Positions 19,601-27,859 of a DNA stretch of 51,860 nt are shown in pieces. The DNA is taken from assembly GCA_900128395.1 (NCBI GenBank), contig LT649262.1:900-52759 (forward strand), read 5' to 3'. The first letter of the stretch is position 1. Every line of letters starts with the position of its first letter. The notes under the pieces are model-generated. The model did not search any database. It saw only the letters and a list, made by a program, of their open reading frames with translations, and had not been told where the DNA came from. The position numbers were made by a program, and so were the translations under genes. Source of the DNA: Stramenopiles sp. TOSAG23-2. Its lineage: Eukaryota; Sar.

Positions 19601-21809
19601 GACTCTTAGAGATAGTCCTTGGCCGACCACGACCACGTGATTTACTTTTTGATTTTCGTTCTTCGATTCTTTTTCTCGCATATTCTTTTTGCATTTTATC
19701 TTTGAAAGCCTCATCGTCTTCGTGTATCTTCAAAAATTTACGTTCTATCTCTGCACTTTCACGATATTGCTCATATTTTTTCAGCTCTTCAAGGAATCTG
19801 TTGTAACAATTTATTTTTAATCTATTGGCATATCCTATCAAATTTTTAGAAAATTCTTTTTCTGGACCAGTGCGGTCTTTTCGGTTCTCAAGTAGCCATG
19901 TATGATATTTGATGCAATTATCAAACATCAAGTTCACATCTGTTAAGAAAATAGACGCTGGCTTGTCTTCGTATTTATTCACTTTCATGCCATTATTACT
20001 GTCATCTTTACTATTTATGTTTTTCAATATCTCTTCAACGCACATTTGGTTACCACCAATTATTTCAAAATAATTTTTTTGTTCCATTTGTACATATTCT
20101 TTATATTTTGCATCTGTCATACCAACACTATGTTTGTTCCGAAAAGCGGTTCTTTCCTCTGGTGTCGGTACGTAGTTTGGCACGACTGGTTTTTCAAAAA
20201 CATCTTTACCAGTAAATCGCTTTGCCACGCTTTTATTCATCATAATATATCTTTCAAGGATTTCTTTGTGAATCCTCGTCATTAATGAATCAAAGTCTTG
20301 AAGGATTCCGCGAGGAACCATTTCCCGTGTTATTATTTCATCGGTGGGTATGTGCAATATAGAATTGTCTTCTAATTTTGTACCTTTTGAAATTTTATTT
20401 CTTTCGCACCATTCAAACCATACTCGATTGCATCTTACCATTATTTCTGGCGTCAAAAGCAACACGTTTAACGAAGTACCTATGGTATTACGTATCCTTT
20501 CTTGATGATAAGTATGCTTCAAATTTTGTACGATGTTCTTAATTTGCTCCCCTTTTGCCTGATCTTTATATTCTCGGCATTTATACACCCATAGACCTCG
20601 ATTAAGAGTGAGTGTTCCACCCGCTAGGCTTTTGTAACCTGGCTGTTTTCTTCTACGTGGTGCTTGCAATTTATATGTCAATATCAGATCGCTAATCGTT
20701 CTTTTATCTGTTAATCGGTTAATTCGTTCAATTGGAAGCTTTACTACATTTAAAGCAGAAATTAATTCGTCATTTATCTTTATCAAACTTTGTTCCAACA
20801 CTTTTCTATTATTCGTGTTATTATTGCTCAAATCATTTAATCCATTCAAAGCTTTTAATAAATTCTCGCCGGCTGGTTTAACTTTAAATGGAAAATCTAG
20901 TTTACGCAAGTTCATTAACAAATATATGCGATATTCGCCATAATAAACATTACCAGTTTCAAAGTATTTTAATCTTAAATAATCTGATACAATTCTGAAT
21001 AATTTACGTGATTCGTCTAACGTATCAGCATTTCGAGCAACAAATAATGATTCTGCTAACTTGACAGCAGATTGAAAGTAATTTAAATCCCAGTGAGCAT
21101 TGTCTCTAATAGCATTGACGGACTCGATGCAATACGTTTGAAAGTGTTGGTCCACCTGTTCTTGAAGCAATACTTTGTGCCAATGGTAAATTTTTTGGCG
21201 TGTACTTAGTGAAATCTTCATAAACATTTCACGTAAAAATGGCATTGGATTCTTTTCATTTTTTGGATTACCTTTATCCCACAAGTTTTTCAAAAGGCCC
21301 GCAAGTTCTTGTGAAATATTTTTCGGCTGAATACGATTAATTACTTCAAGTGTAACGGCTTGAAATTCGTCATTATCCATAAGCTCGTAATAACCTGTTT
21401 TGAAAATCCGCTTTGTTAAGCATAAAATCAAATTATCTTGGTTCATATTGGATAAATCTGATTTAATATCTTCACATAATTCTTTTATAAGTATTTGATT
21501 TACTTCGTGCGGTGGCACACCAAGCATATCCAGCATTACAATTGCAGGCCCAATTGATGGAGGTCGTACCGGAATTTTTGCCTGCAACAAATGTGTACGC
21601 ATTGTCGTGATACGGGATTTTTGCAAGTTTTCTTTCAGATAATCTTGGCCACGTTTGCCTACAAGCCTTTCGACTTTGTTTATATTAGAAATATTTGCTT
21701 GTGGCGACCTACTACCACTAGCACTTAAATGCCTAGGGCTTGGGCTGGTGCTTAAACTCATTATACGCGAAATATTATTATTATTATTATTATTTGCTTG
21801 CACAGACAT
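16689..21809 (-). CDS. Multi-bromodomain nuclear protein, copy 1
   Basis: A 1,706-residue, probably nuclear chromatin protein. Residues about 40-560 are helical with no family I can name. Four bromodomain-like segments follow, judged by the ERPM...I...L ZA loop and the F..D...I..NC..Y helix: about 580-660, 850-940, 1010-1110 and 1150-1240. The fourth keeps the acetyl-lysine-binding Asn (DNALLFN). The first two have His in its place (DNCIKYH) and the third reads DDCMEHY. An AT-hook-like RGRGRPR lies near residue 726, and PPRRGRQKGW near 968 may also bind DNA. Low-complexity linkers include a run of more than ten Thr. An Arg/Ser-rich stretch (about 1265-1310) and a helical C-terminus end the protein, with a basic KKRK near the end. 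Such proteins serve remodelling or acetyltransferase complexes, but which complex cannot be told. Confidence 0.85.
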   Translation of the reverse strand: MSVQANNNNNNNISRIMSLSTSPSPRHLSASGSRSPQANISNINKVERLVGKRGQDYLKENLQKSRITTMRTHLLQAKIPVRPPSIGPAIVMLDMLGVPPHEVNQILIKELCEDIKSDLSNMNQDNLILCLTKRIFKTGYYELMDNDEFQAVTLEVINRIQPKNISQELAGLLKNLWDKGNPKNEKNPMPFLREMFMKISLSTRQKIYHWHKVLLQEQVDQHFQTYCIESVNAIRDNAHWDLNYFQSAVKLAESLFVARNADTLDESRKLFRIVSDYLRLKYFETGNVYYGEYRIYLLMNLRKLDFPFKVKPAGENLLKALNGLNDLSNNNTNNRKVLEQSLIKINDELISALNVVKLPIERINRLTDKRTISDLILTYKLQAPRRRKQPGYKSLAGGTLTLNRGLWVYKCREYKDQAKGEQIKNIVQNLKHTYHQERIRNTIGTSLNVLLLTPEIMVRCNRVWFEWCERNKISKGTKLEDNSILHIPTDEIITREMVPRGILQDFDSLMTRIHKEILERYIMMNKSVAKRFTGKDVFEKPVVPNYVPTPEERTAFRNKHSVGMTDAKYKEYVQMEQKNYFEIIGGNQMCVEEILKNINSKDDSNNGMKVNKYEDKPASIFLTDVNLMFDNCIKYHTWLLENRKDRTGPEKEFSKNLIGYANRLKINCYNRFLEELKKYEQYRESAEIERKFLKIHEDDEAFKDKMQKEYARKRIEERKSKSKSRGRGRPRTISKSQSKPAISTSSTSPIISTAGGSSNSNPVSNKMKTATAEVATTTTTTTTTTTTTTSTTALAPVKTEEIKSNNDKIASPTNQVSASVTAQIPAGGQSLIVEATGTNQNSNPEGLKNAMSSTLQYMKNADPSGLFAKVDVLLTLNKYTEFIERPMSFFEVEKSLNDNKYTSKIEFQNDVNLIFDNCIKYHNSSHSVYNQKIRKSMVATSNTKKRELKKKFTEELKKVGLYTPPRRGRQKGWQNNNKNNNNVSNKMLAGFAQYSGSSNQKRFVVHLSKNQRVEKCYLYLRNAVKNDPYKGVFPKNLKDRTVKALIKGGKYFARSGVFTLAHINDKIRNEEYNNENAEAMFVADMNRIYDDCMEHYKQYKDAFFYSWAKYSKDKLEKIVDKFLNEEPPFPGENKNMQSGDIMYKKMLDCLLQCCKSDEQRTNPNFQYFFSIPVSITRFPHYTSMIERPMDYLTIRKNLDNKIYAHPQAFVDDMYLIYDNALLFNLSNEKFNRFIQKEKDMFSNLTFVQEVKKSNRKRKKSHSPMIRPKKSISTSRTTRSGSRSSYAQSGSRDSRSVSKSRAGPTEFLKEDVMRGLLDILMILDSPVIKQQLHSVLTGIYRRSLLTDDSANVNENSDNMMAVDNDDNVLQAFPGPSLLGGADLTKETVNETSVTSPRLHDDNIEFPTKFKLPTENLLLRQISRWVCFGSSSSCLRKDTYGYTYFNEILKSKKDHFCQALVRIDSDEIFYEEDDKPHNMKLNPEYMQTQTVDTYDYILRNVLPRIGSSILKSFVAKKAFIEKNVVPDNLKFDDWKIYLNKFTYLQCARTVDDRKNYRLRETNKSLGLYFSILRQFVAATMEQILDGDTFFTRAALNQFLHHVKVVDLVETNFNELLFSTLCKYSEKCGKYTSQFETDMINVIVLSYFKPMLTKLMNNNETLKKNFITTIQQMKEKYSDNDAVQMLVMEEDNSSSNGGRAIKKRKISSE

Positions 21810-22374
21810 GTTTCTTTAATATTACAATAAATATGTTATAAATGTATTTGTATTTCGTCGAAAATTGACATAAACAAATGATCCAAACAAAAATAGTTGT
21901 TTACCTTGAAAAGGTTATATCTTCAATATACAAATTGTATATACTTTTTTGTTTCTAATTTTCTTTGTTCTTTTATTATTTCTATATTAATGTAATACAT
22001 AATTAAACTAAAACATTTATTCATTTTTTTTCATGTGCTAACCAGTATACCAATAATACTATAAAAAATAATACTTGTAAGTCTTAATAAATTTAAGGAG
22101 GGAAATGTTGCAAATCCAGGAACATCACATCATCATGATTTTTCATGAATTATCACCAAAACAACAACAAACATAGAGCTACTGGCATAACATACAGCAG
22201 TGGCACACAGTGCACGTACTACTATATATATTATTTTCAAAAAAAATACAAACTAACAAAAAAAATAGATTTATTATTCTTTAGATACACATGATATGAA
22301 AAGAAAAAGTTACCGTTTTATGTGCACATCTGTATAGATAGATTAAAAGAAAACAGTTGTAAAATAATAAAACA
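21810..22374. promoter_or_regulatory. Divergent promoter region, bromodomain gene and TOP3, copy 1
   Basis: A 565-bp gap between two gene starts in opposite directions, so it should hold both promoters. It is A/T-rich. A less AT-rich patch (about 22,095-22,215) includes CATCACATCATCATGATTTTTCATG, which is partly self-complementary, and GGCATAAC/GTGGCACAC strings. ACTATATATATT near 22,220 could be TATA-like. The shared promoter would allow the two DNA/chromatin genes to be co-expressed; this is inference. Confidence 0.5.
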
Positions 22375-25300
22375 ATGCCTAATCATAACATATTACATGT
22401 AGCAGAAAAAAATTCAGTAGCAAAGTCAATAACACCTATATTGTCACGTGGCAACTTTCGTACTAAACATGGTTATGAAAAATATTGTCCTTTGTATTGT
22501 TTTGAATCTAATTTTCGTGGTAGAAATAGACAACACGTTGTAACATCTGTGATGGGTCATTTAATGTCGACAGATTTCACAGATGAATACAGAAGTTGGA
22601 ATTCGTGTACACCGGAACAGCTATTTACTGCACCAATCGTCGAATTTGTTCCTGATAAATTTAAAAACTTAGAACGACAATTAAAATCAGAAGCTCGAAA
22701 TTGTGATACTGTTGTTCTATGGCTTGACTGTGATAGAGAAGGTGAAGCAATTGCAAACGAAGTCGTAAATGTTTGTCGTAATGCCGCTCGTAGAAATTTG
22801 AATATATTGCGGGCACATTTTTCCGCTGTCAATGCTACAGAAGTTAATCGAGCTATGTCAAATTTAAGAAGTTTAAATGAGAATGTTGTAAATGCAGTGA
22901 AAGCAAGGCAAGAAATTGATTTGCGTTTAGGTGCTTTATTTACTAGATGGCAAACGAAGTTACTTCAGCAAACATATACTTTGAACGTTGTTAGTTATGG
23001 TCCATGTCAATTTCCAACGTTAGGCTTCGTCGTAGATCGTTTTACACGCATTGAAAATTTTGAACAAGAAACATTTTGGAAAATAAAATGTGAATATGGT
23101 GATTCAGATGATAAGCAAGATGGTTTAAATTTTTGTGAATTTTCATGGAAACGTGCACATCCAGGTTTATTTAATCGTGCATGTGCCACTATGTTATTAG
23201 AAACATGTGTTGAAAATCCCGTAGCAAGAGTAGTGAAAGTGTTAAAAAATTCTACGCGAAAGTTTAAACCTATGCCATTAGCGACGACGACACTTGGGAT
23301 GAGCATGAGTCGATGGCGGCGTATAACAGCGAAAAGGGCATTAGATGCTGCCGAAAAGTTATATCAAAAAGGTTACATTAGTTATCCTCGTACAGAAACG
23401 GAAGTTTTTCGACCTGAATTTGATTTCCAAGCGATATTGCAAGAACAAACACAAAGTAACACGTGGGGCAATTATGCAACAGAATTACTTCAACCACAGA
23501 ATTTTGTAAGACCTAGAGCTGGTAATGGTGATGATAAAGCGCATCCACCGATACATCCAGTAAAATTTGTCGATGTAAATAGCTTGGAAAGTCGAGATGA
23601 AAAGGAAGTTTATGAATTTGTGGTGAGACATTTTTTAGCATGTTGTAGCAAAGATGCTTTAGGAAATAAAACTGTTGTTGATATTAAAATAGCAGATGAA
23701 TATTTTTCTGCTCAAGGGTTACAAATTCTTGAGCGAAATTATTTAAATATTTATATGTATGACCGATGGAATGGAAAAAAGGTACCAAGTTTCGAAGAAG
23801 GCAATGAGTTCGAGCCATCAGCGTTGGAATTAAAAGATGGAAAAACAAATCCACCACCATTACTGAAAGAACATGATTTAATGCGTATGATGGAAAGTGC
23901 TGGGATTGGAACAGATGCAACTATTGCACAACATATTGAGACAATTAAGACACGTGAATACGTCACCGAGCAACAAGATCAAACATTGAAACCAACAGCA
24001 GTAGGCATTGGCCTGGTTCGTGCGTATCAAACGTTAGAGATGGACTTTGATAAGCCGAGTTTACGTGCTCAAATGGAAGCAGATTGTAAACAAATTGAAG
24101 CAGGAAGGAAAAACAAGGACAATGTTATTCTAGCATGTATGACAGCAATGCGAGGGCGTTTTTCATCTTTAAAGAATAAAACCTTGGAATGGCAAGCAAA
24201 GTTCGATGAATTTGTCGATGGCGAAGTAGCGAGAAAATCTGAAAATGCTACTGTCATACAGCGCAATTTTATGAAATGTGTAAACTGTGGGGGCAACACG
24301 AAATTTGATTTAATGAGACTTTCCGATAATAACAATCGCAATAATGACAATAGATTTTTGTTGTGTAAAAAATGTAAAAAAAATTATCCAATACCGCGGA
24401 AAGGTCAATTGGAACCACTTCGAAATAGGACTTGTCCTTTGTGCAACAATATTGTCATCAAAATCACAACTGATCGGGGCACATCGTATCATGTTTGTCC
24501 ATCATGTTATAATGTTCCTCCAGGTCGTACTGGTAAATCTGGAACTAGCAATATGAATTGTTTCAGTTGCCAATTTGGCGAATGTCCGTTGGCTAGCGGA
24601 CAACAAATTATAGTTCAAGAAAAATGCCGTTCTTGTAATAACGAACCAATGGTATTAAAATCAAGGGCAGTGACTGATGGTGAAAGAGGTAGTATGAAAT
24701 ATCGTATTATGTGCAAAAGTAAAAATTGTAAAAATGAAAACATTTATTTCCCCGACTCAGCTGTGAAGAAAATAGTTCTCCCCAGCGATATTAATAGTCG
24801 ACGAGAATGTTCCCGATGTGGTATGCAAAAATTATTAATCACATTGAAATATAGCTCGGTTCCGCCTGGTACGAACTTGGAAACGTTGCGATGTCCACGC
24901 TGTGATAAAACGTTGCGTGATTTGAAAGGCGACCGTGGTGGAGGTAATGGTGGTGGTGGTAGTAGTAGTAGGCGTAGACGATCCACAACAACAACCACTA
25001 CTACAACAACGAATAATAATAGAAATGGTCGTTCCGGGCAGGCACATATTCAAATGCAGTACAATAACAATAATATTAGTAGAAACAACAATAATAACAA
25101 TAACAACAGCAATAATTATAGTAACAGCAACTATTCTTATAATGATAATCATAATAATAATAACAACAATAATTCTTATAACAATAACCGTGGCAACTAC
25201 AACGGCCAACAGCAATTGTCGCAACAGCAGCAACGAGGACCTAAAAAGGCTCGCAGTAGACCTCCATCATCTAATCTCACTTGTAAATGTAATTGCGGCA

Positions 25301-25635
25301 AGCCTGCAGTTAAATTTACATCGAGGAGTGAAAAGAATCCGAACAGGGAGTTTTTCAAATGTGTAGACGCCAAAAATGGCGGATGTGATTTTTTTAAATG
25401 GGTTGATGAGGTGGAAAATAATAATGGTGGTAGTAATTATGATGGCCAACAACAACGAAGACCGAAGAAATCTCGTGGTAGGCCACCATCGTCTGCAAAA
25501 ATTTGTTATTGCACAAATTGTGGTAAACCTGCATCCAAATTTACTTCTAGGAGTGAGAAGAATCCAAATAGAGAATTTTTCAGTTGCAAGGCGCAAGAAA
25601 ATTGCAACTTTTTCCAATGGGTAGATGAGATGTAG
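22375..25635 (+). CDS. TOP3A: DNA topoisomerase III (TOP3-alpha type) with two GRF zinc fingers, copy 1
   Basis: A 1,086-residue type IA topoisomerase that passes single DNA strands and, with a RecQ helicase and RMI1, dissolves double Holliday junctions. The Toprim domain has the catalytic Glu11 (HVAEKNSVAK) and the metal-binding DxD Asp118/Asp120 (WLDCDREGEA). The active-site tyrosine is Tyr337 in ISYPRTETE. MMESAGIGTDATIA (about 505-518) is the conserved type IA block. The C-terminal half has several CxxC zinc fingers (CVNCGG, CPLCN, CPSC, CSRCG, CPRCD). A Gly/Arg and Thr-rich linker, an Asn-rich disordered stretch (about 900-945) and two GRF fingers (each C.CGKP...FTSRSEKNPNREFF.C...C.FF.WVDE) follow. 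The two GRF fingers match animal and plant TOP3-alpha. The start at 22,375 gives the normal N-terminus. Human TOP3A is of similar length. Confidence 0.96.
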   Translation: MPNHNILHVAEKNSVAKSITPILSRGNFRTKHGYEKYCPLYCFESNFRGRNRQHVVTSVMGHLMSTDFTDEYRSWNSCTPEQLFTAPIVEFVPDKFKNLERQLKSEARNCDTVVLWLDCDREGEAIANEVVNVCRNAARRNLNILRAHFSAVNATEVNRAMSNLRSLNENVVNAVKARQEIDLRLGALFTRWQTKLLQQTYTLNVVSYGPCQFPTLGFVVDRFTRIENFEQETFWKIKCEYGDSDDKQDGLNFCEFSWKRAHPGLFNRACATMLLETCVENPVARVVKVLKNSTRKFKPMPLATTTLGMSMSRWRRITAKRALDAAEKLYQKGYISYPRTETEVFRPEFDFQAILQEQTQSNTWGNYATELLQPQNFVRPRAGNGDDKAHPPIHPVKFVDVNSLESRDEKEVYEFVVRHFLACCSKDALGNKTVVDIKIADEYFSAQGLQILERNYLNIYMYDRWNGKKVPSFEEGNEFEPSALELKDGKTNPPPLLKEHDLMRMMESAGIGTDATIAQHIETIKTREYVTEQQDQTLKPTAVGIGLVRAYQTLEMDFDKPSLRAQMEADCKQIEAGRKNKDNVILACMTAMRGRFSSLKNKTLEWQAKFDEFVDGEVARKSENATVIQRNFMKCVNCGGNTKFDLMRLSDNNNRNNDNRFLLCKKCKKNYPIPRKGQLEPLRNRTCPLCNNIVIKITTDRGTSYHVCPSCYNVPPGRTGKSGTSNMNCFSCQFGECPLASGQQIIVQEKCRSCNNEPMVLKSRAVTDGERGSMKYRIMCKSKNCKNENIYFPDSAVKKIVLPSDINSRRECSRCGMQKLLITLKYSSVPPGTNLETLRCPRCDKTLRDLKGDRGGGNGGGGSSSRRRRSTTTTTTTTTNNNRNGRSGQAHIQMQYNNNNISRNNNNNNNNSNNYSNSNYSYNDNHNNNNNNNSYNNNRGNYNGQQQLSQQQQRGPKKARSRPPSSNLTCKCNCGKPAVKFTSRSEKNPNREFFKCVDAKNGGCDFFKWVDEVENNNGGSNYDGQQQRRPKKSRGRPPSSAKICYCTNCGKPASKFTSRSEKNPNREFFSCKAQENCNFFQWVDEM

Positions 25636-26147
25636 TCTTTATACGGTTCCGTATATATATAAAAATCAGAGTATATACATATTTATATATATATATATAT
25701 ATATATATCATATAATTTAATTTACGCATAATTTATATAATTATATATAAAAAATTCTCTTATTTATATTATCATAATTTAAAGATTTTATTTTACTCAT
25801 AATGTTCATATATATATATATATATAAAAATTAATAATATGCATATCGCATATCTTATTTTTTTTTATTTTTGAACTCATGATAATTCCTACTCTCCAGA
25901 AAGAATACAATAACTGAGAGAACAATATCTATCTCACTGAAACTGAAAGATGGACCAATGAATCGTAACATTGCGATAGAGTTCAATTGAAATCCACAGA
26001 GTGTGCCAATATTTTTTAAAGAGATAAAAACATTGGTGGAGGTAAATATCATATGATAGATGCAATTAACACATCATTATATGCATCAATTGAAAACCGT
26101 GTATTGTTCAAAGGTGTGTGAGATACATCGTACCGTGTGGTAGTTAA
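25636..26147. other. Intergenic region between convergent genes, copy 1
   Basis: This 512-bp gap lies between the 3' ends of TOP3 (+) and the methyltransferase-like gene (-). It begins with a TACGG/CCGTA hairpin, followed by AT microsatellites at about 25,684-25,707 and 25,809-25,827. A more mixed stretch (about 25,880-26,140) has only a 65-codon minus-strand open frame, which shows no recognisable features. Confidence 0.5.
25640..25655. other. Inverted repeat TATACGG-TT-CCGTATA
   Basis: A perfect 7-bp stem with a 2-base centre that begins 5 bp after the TOP3 stop codon. A copy lies at 48,181-48,196. It is the closest of the series to a stop codon. Confidence 0.6.
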
Positions 26148-27326
26148 TCAAGTAAACGTCGAATATACTCCAATGTTTGAACCTTGGAATGGCAATTCAA
26201 TCACCTTGATATTTTCAGGATCCAACGATACGCACCAATCGATTAACTCGTTTTTTGTGGAGACAACTTTTTTCTCATTCATGTCATTATACACAAAACG
26301 ATTTGGAAACAAACGGCTAAATACACAGCATGGGACGACTAGAAAAGGTTTCTTATTTTTAACAGCAAATTCTACAATTGCACCAGTAGCTTGATCTGGG
26401 TGTAGTCCGACCACAAAGCTACAATTTTTTAGTAATAAATTGTCTTCATGTGAATTTATATTACATATAGGCACATTTAATGCATTATCGTTATTAACAT
26501 CAACATCACAATTTGTGAAATATGCTTGGCATTTATCATACATAATTGGTTTGTCATTTATACATACATAACGAATGTTATTTGGATGATTGCGATACTT
26601 ATTATCATTACTCTCTTCAGCAGTATTTTTTTTTTCCAATTTTATTTTACCTTCAATAGCACGGCGAAGAAATTTTCGATATCGGGAAGGCAAACAACCA
26701 ACTGATGGAGAGGAATCAAGACATGTAGATTTCACACCACAAAGCGCCAGCCCCAAAGAACACCATCCATTTCCACCTGCTACATCTAAAACTCCGCTTC
26801 CAGCGTTTAAATAATCTGTTGGCGTTTGATTATCTTTCATTAATGTTGATGTCTTTATCATATCCATGATAAACTTTGTAACAATTTCGCCTTGCTTTTG
26901 TTTTTCAAATTTATTTATTTTTTTATGCGGTTTATCTTCACCACCATCAGTTACTTTTCTATTATTATTATTATTCATTATTATTCCAATTTTCAATTTG
27001 TTTATTTTTTCAATATTATAACATCGTTTCATGTGTATTTTTATTTTATCATTTATATCATCAACATGAAACAGTTTAGAATCAAAAATATCAAATATAC
27101 CTGTCACTAAAATATAGTCCCCTATTTTAAATTTTTTCTTTATAGCAGTAGAGTTGTAACTTTTCTCAATAATAATATTATAATATTTTGGCAAATTTAT
27201 TGAATTTAATAATAATAAATTAGGTTGTGTTGTTCCAATTATTTTAAGAATGGTACGTGAAGGATATATATTGTATTTCACAATTATACCACACATTGAA
27301 CATTCTTCCAATGAAGGTGAAGACAT
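26148..27326 (-). CDS. Rossmann-fold methyltransferase-like protein, copy 1
   Basis: A 392-residue protein in two parts. Residues 1-115 look like a small beta domain (CGIIVKYNIYPSRTILKII, GDYILVTGIFDIF) that may be OB-fold-like and bind nucleic acid; this is inference. A polar linker follows. A SAM-binding domain then has motif I at residues 181-187 (DVAGGNG), with CLDSSPS as the acidic second strand. GLHPDQATGAIVEFA (from about 307) and FLVVPCCVF (about 328-336) are blocks I associate with uncharacterised eukaryotic methyltransferase-domain proteins related to the TRMT13-like group. The PCC motif may bind metal or lie in the active site. The substrate is unknown; an RNA or protein target is plausible. 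The start has an A/T-rich context and shares a divergent gap with the PLC gene. Confidence 0.75.
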   Translation of the reverse strand: MSSPSLEECSMCGIIVKYNIYPSRTILKIIGTTQPNLLLLNSINLPKYYNIIIEKSYNSTAIKKKFKIGDYILVTGIFDIFDSKLFHVDDINDKIKIHMKRCYNIEKINKLKIGIIMNNNNNRKVTDGGEDKPHKKINKFEKQKQGEIVTKFIMDMIKTSTLMKDNQTPTDYLNAGSGVLDVAGGNGWCSLGLALCGVKSTCLDSSPSVGCLPSRYRKFLRRAIEGKIKLEKKNTAEESNDNKYRNHPNNIRYVCINDKPIMYDKCQAYFTNCDVDVNNDNALNVPICNINSHEDNLLLKNCSFVVGLHPDQATGAIVEFAVKNKKPFLVVPCCVFSRLFPNRFVYNDMNEKKVVSTKNELIDWCVSLDPENIKVIELPFQGSNIGVYSTFT

Positions 27327-27643
27327 TTTGTTTTACATCATTATACAGGTAGTTACTGTTGAATTTGTTACATAAATAGATCTTCTTTGACATATAATTG
27401 TGATTAGACTATTATACTTCTATATTTTAATAGCACTGGCCACACCTGTACCTATACTTCTTCTTTTGTCGATGATGACGAATATGCAATTCCATCCATC
27501 AATTACAATATTAATACCAGGTAAAGTAGACGACTAGTATACTACTGTGGCCTAGCAAATATTTATTAGGTATTTTGTATTTTTTTTATAATTATTGAAA
27601 TAATAGCAATACATACTTACATATTCTAGACAAATACATAGTA

Positions 27644-27676
<33 letters not shown>

Positions 27677-27859
27677 TAGTATTATAATAATACCAGAGCT
27701 AAAATACCAAGGTACGCCATCAATAATCATTCTAGAGTCTGGCATTTTTATTGAAATTACCATATCAATTCAAAAATCATATTAAACAATAATCAATTAT
27801 AACAACAACATACTACGCATAACTATTGTAATGATGGAAAAGTATTAATCAAAACAATA
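27327..27859. promoter_or_regulatory. Divergent promoter region with ATAC microsatellite, copy 1
   Basis: A 533-bp gap between the starts of the methyltransferase-like gene (-) and the PLC-X gene (+). It contains an (ATAC)n tract of about seven units at 27,643-27,672. A short upstream reading frame (27,831-27,848, ATGATG...TAA, five codons) ends 11 bp before the PLC start. No other promoter element can be named. Confidence 0.5.
27831..27848 (+). promoter_or_regulatory. Upstream mini-ORF (MMEKY) before the PLC-X gene, copy 1
   Basis: Two consecutive ATGs open a five-codon frame that closes with TAA 11 bp before the PLC ATG at 27,860. If transcribed in the 5' UTR it could lower or regulate PLC translation by forcing reinitiation. 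The copy at 50,372-50,389 is unchanged. Confidence 0.4.

Noticed and set aside
24835-25366. Ile/Val/Thr-rich frames on both strands within TOP3
   Set aside because: These are shifted readings of the Asn- and Thr-rich linker of TOP3.
27643-27672. CRISPR-like array or telomere repeat
   Set aside because: It is a plain ATAC microsatellite without spacers, and not terminal.
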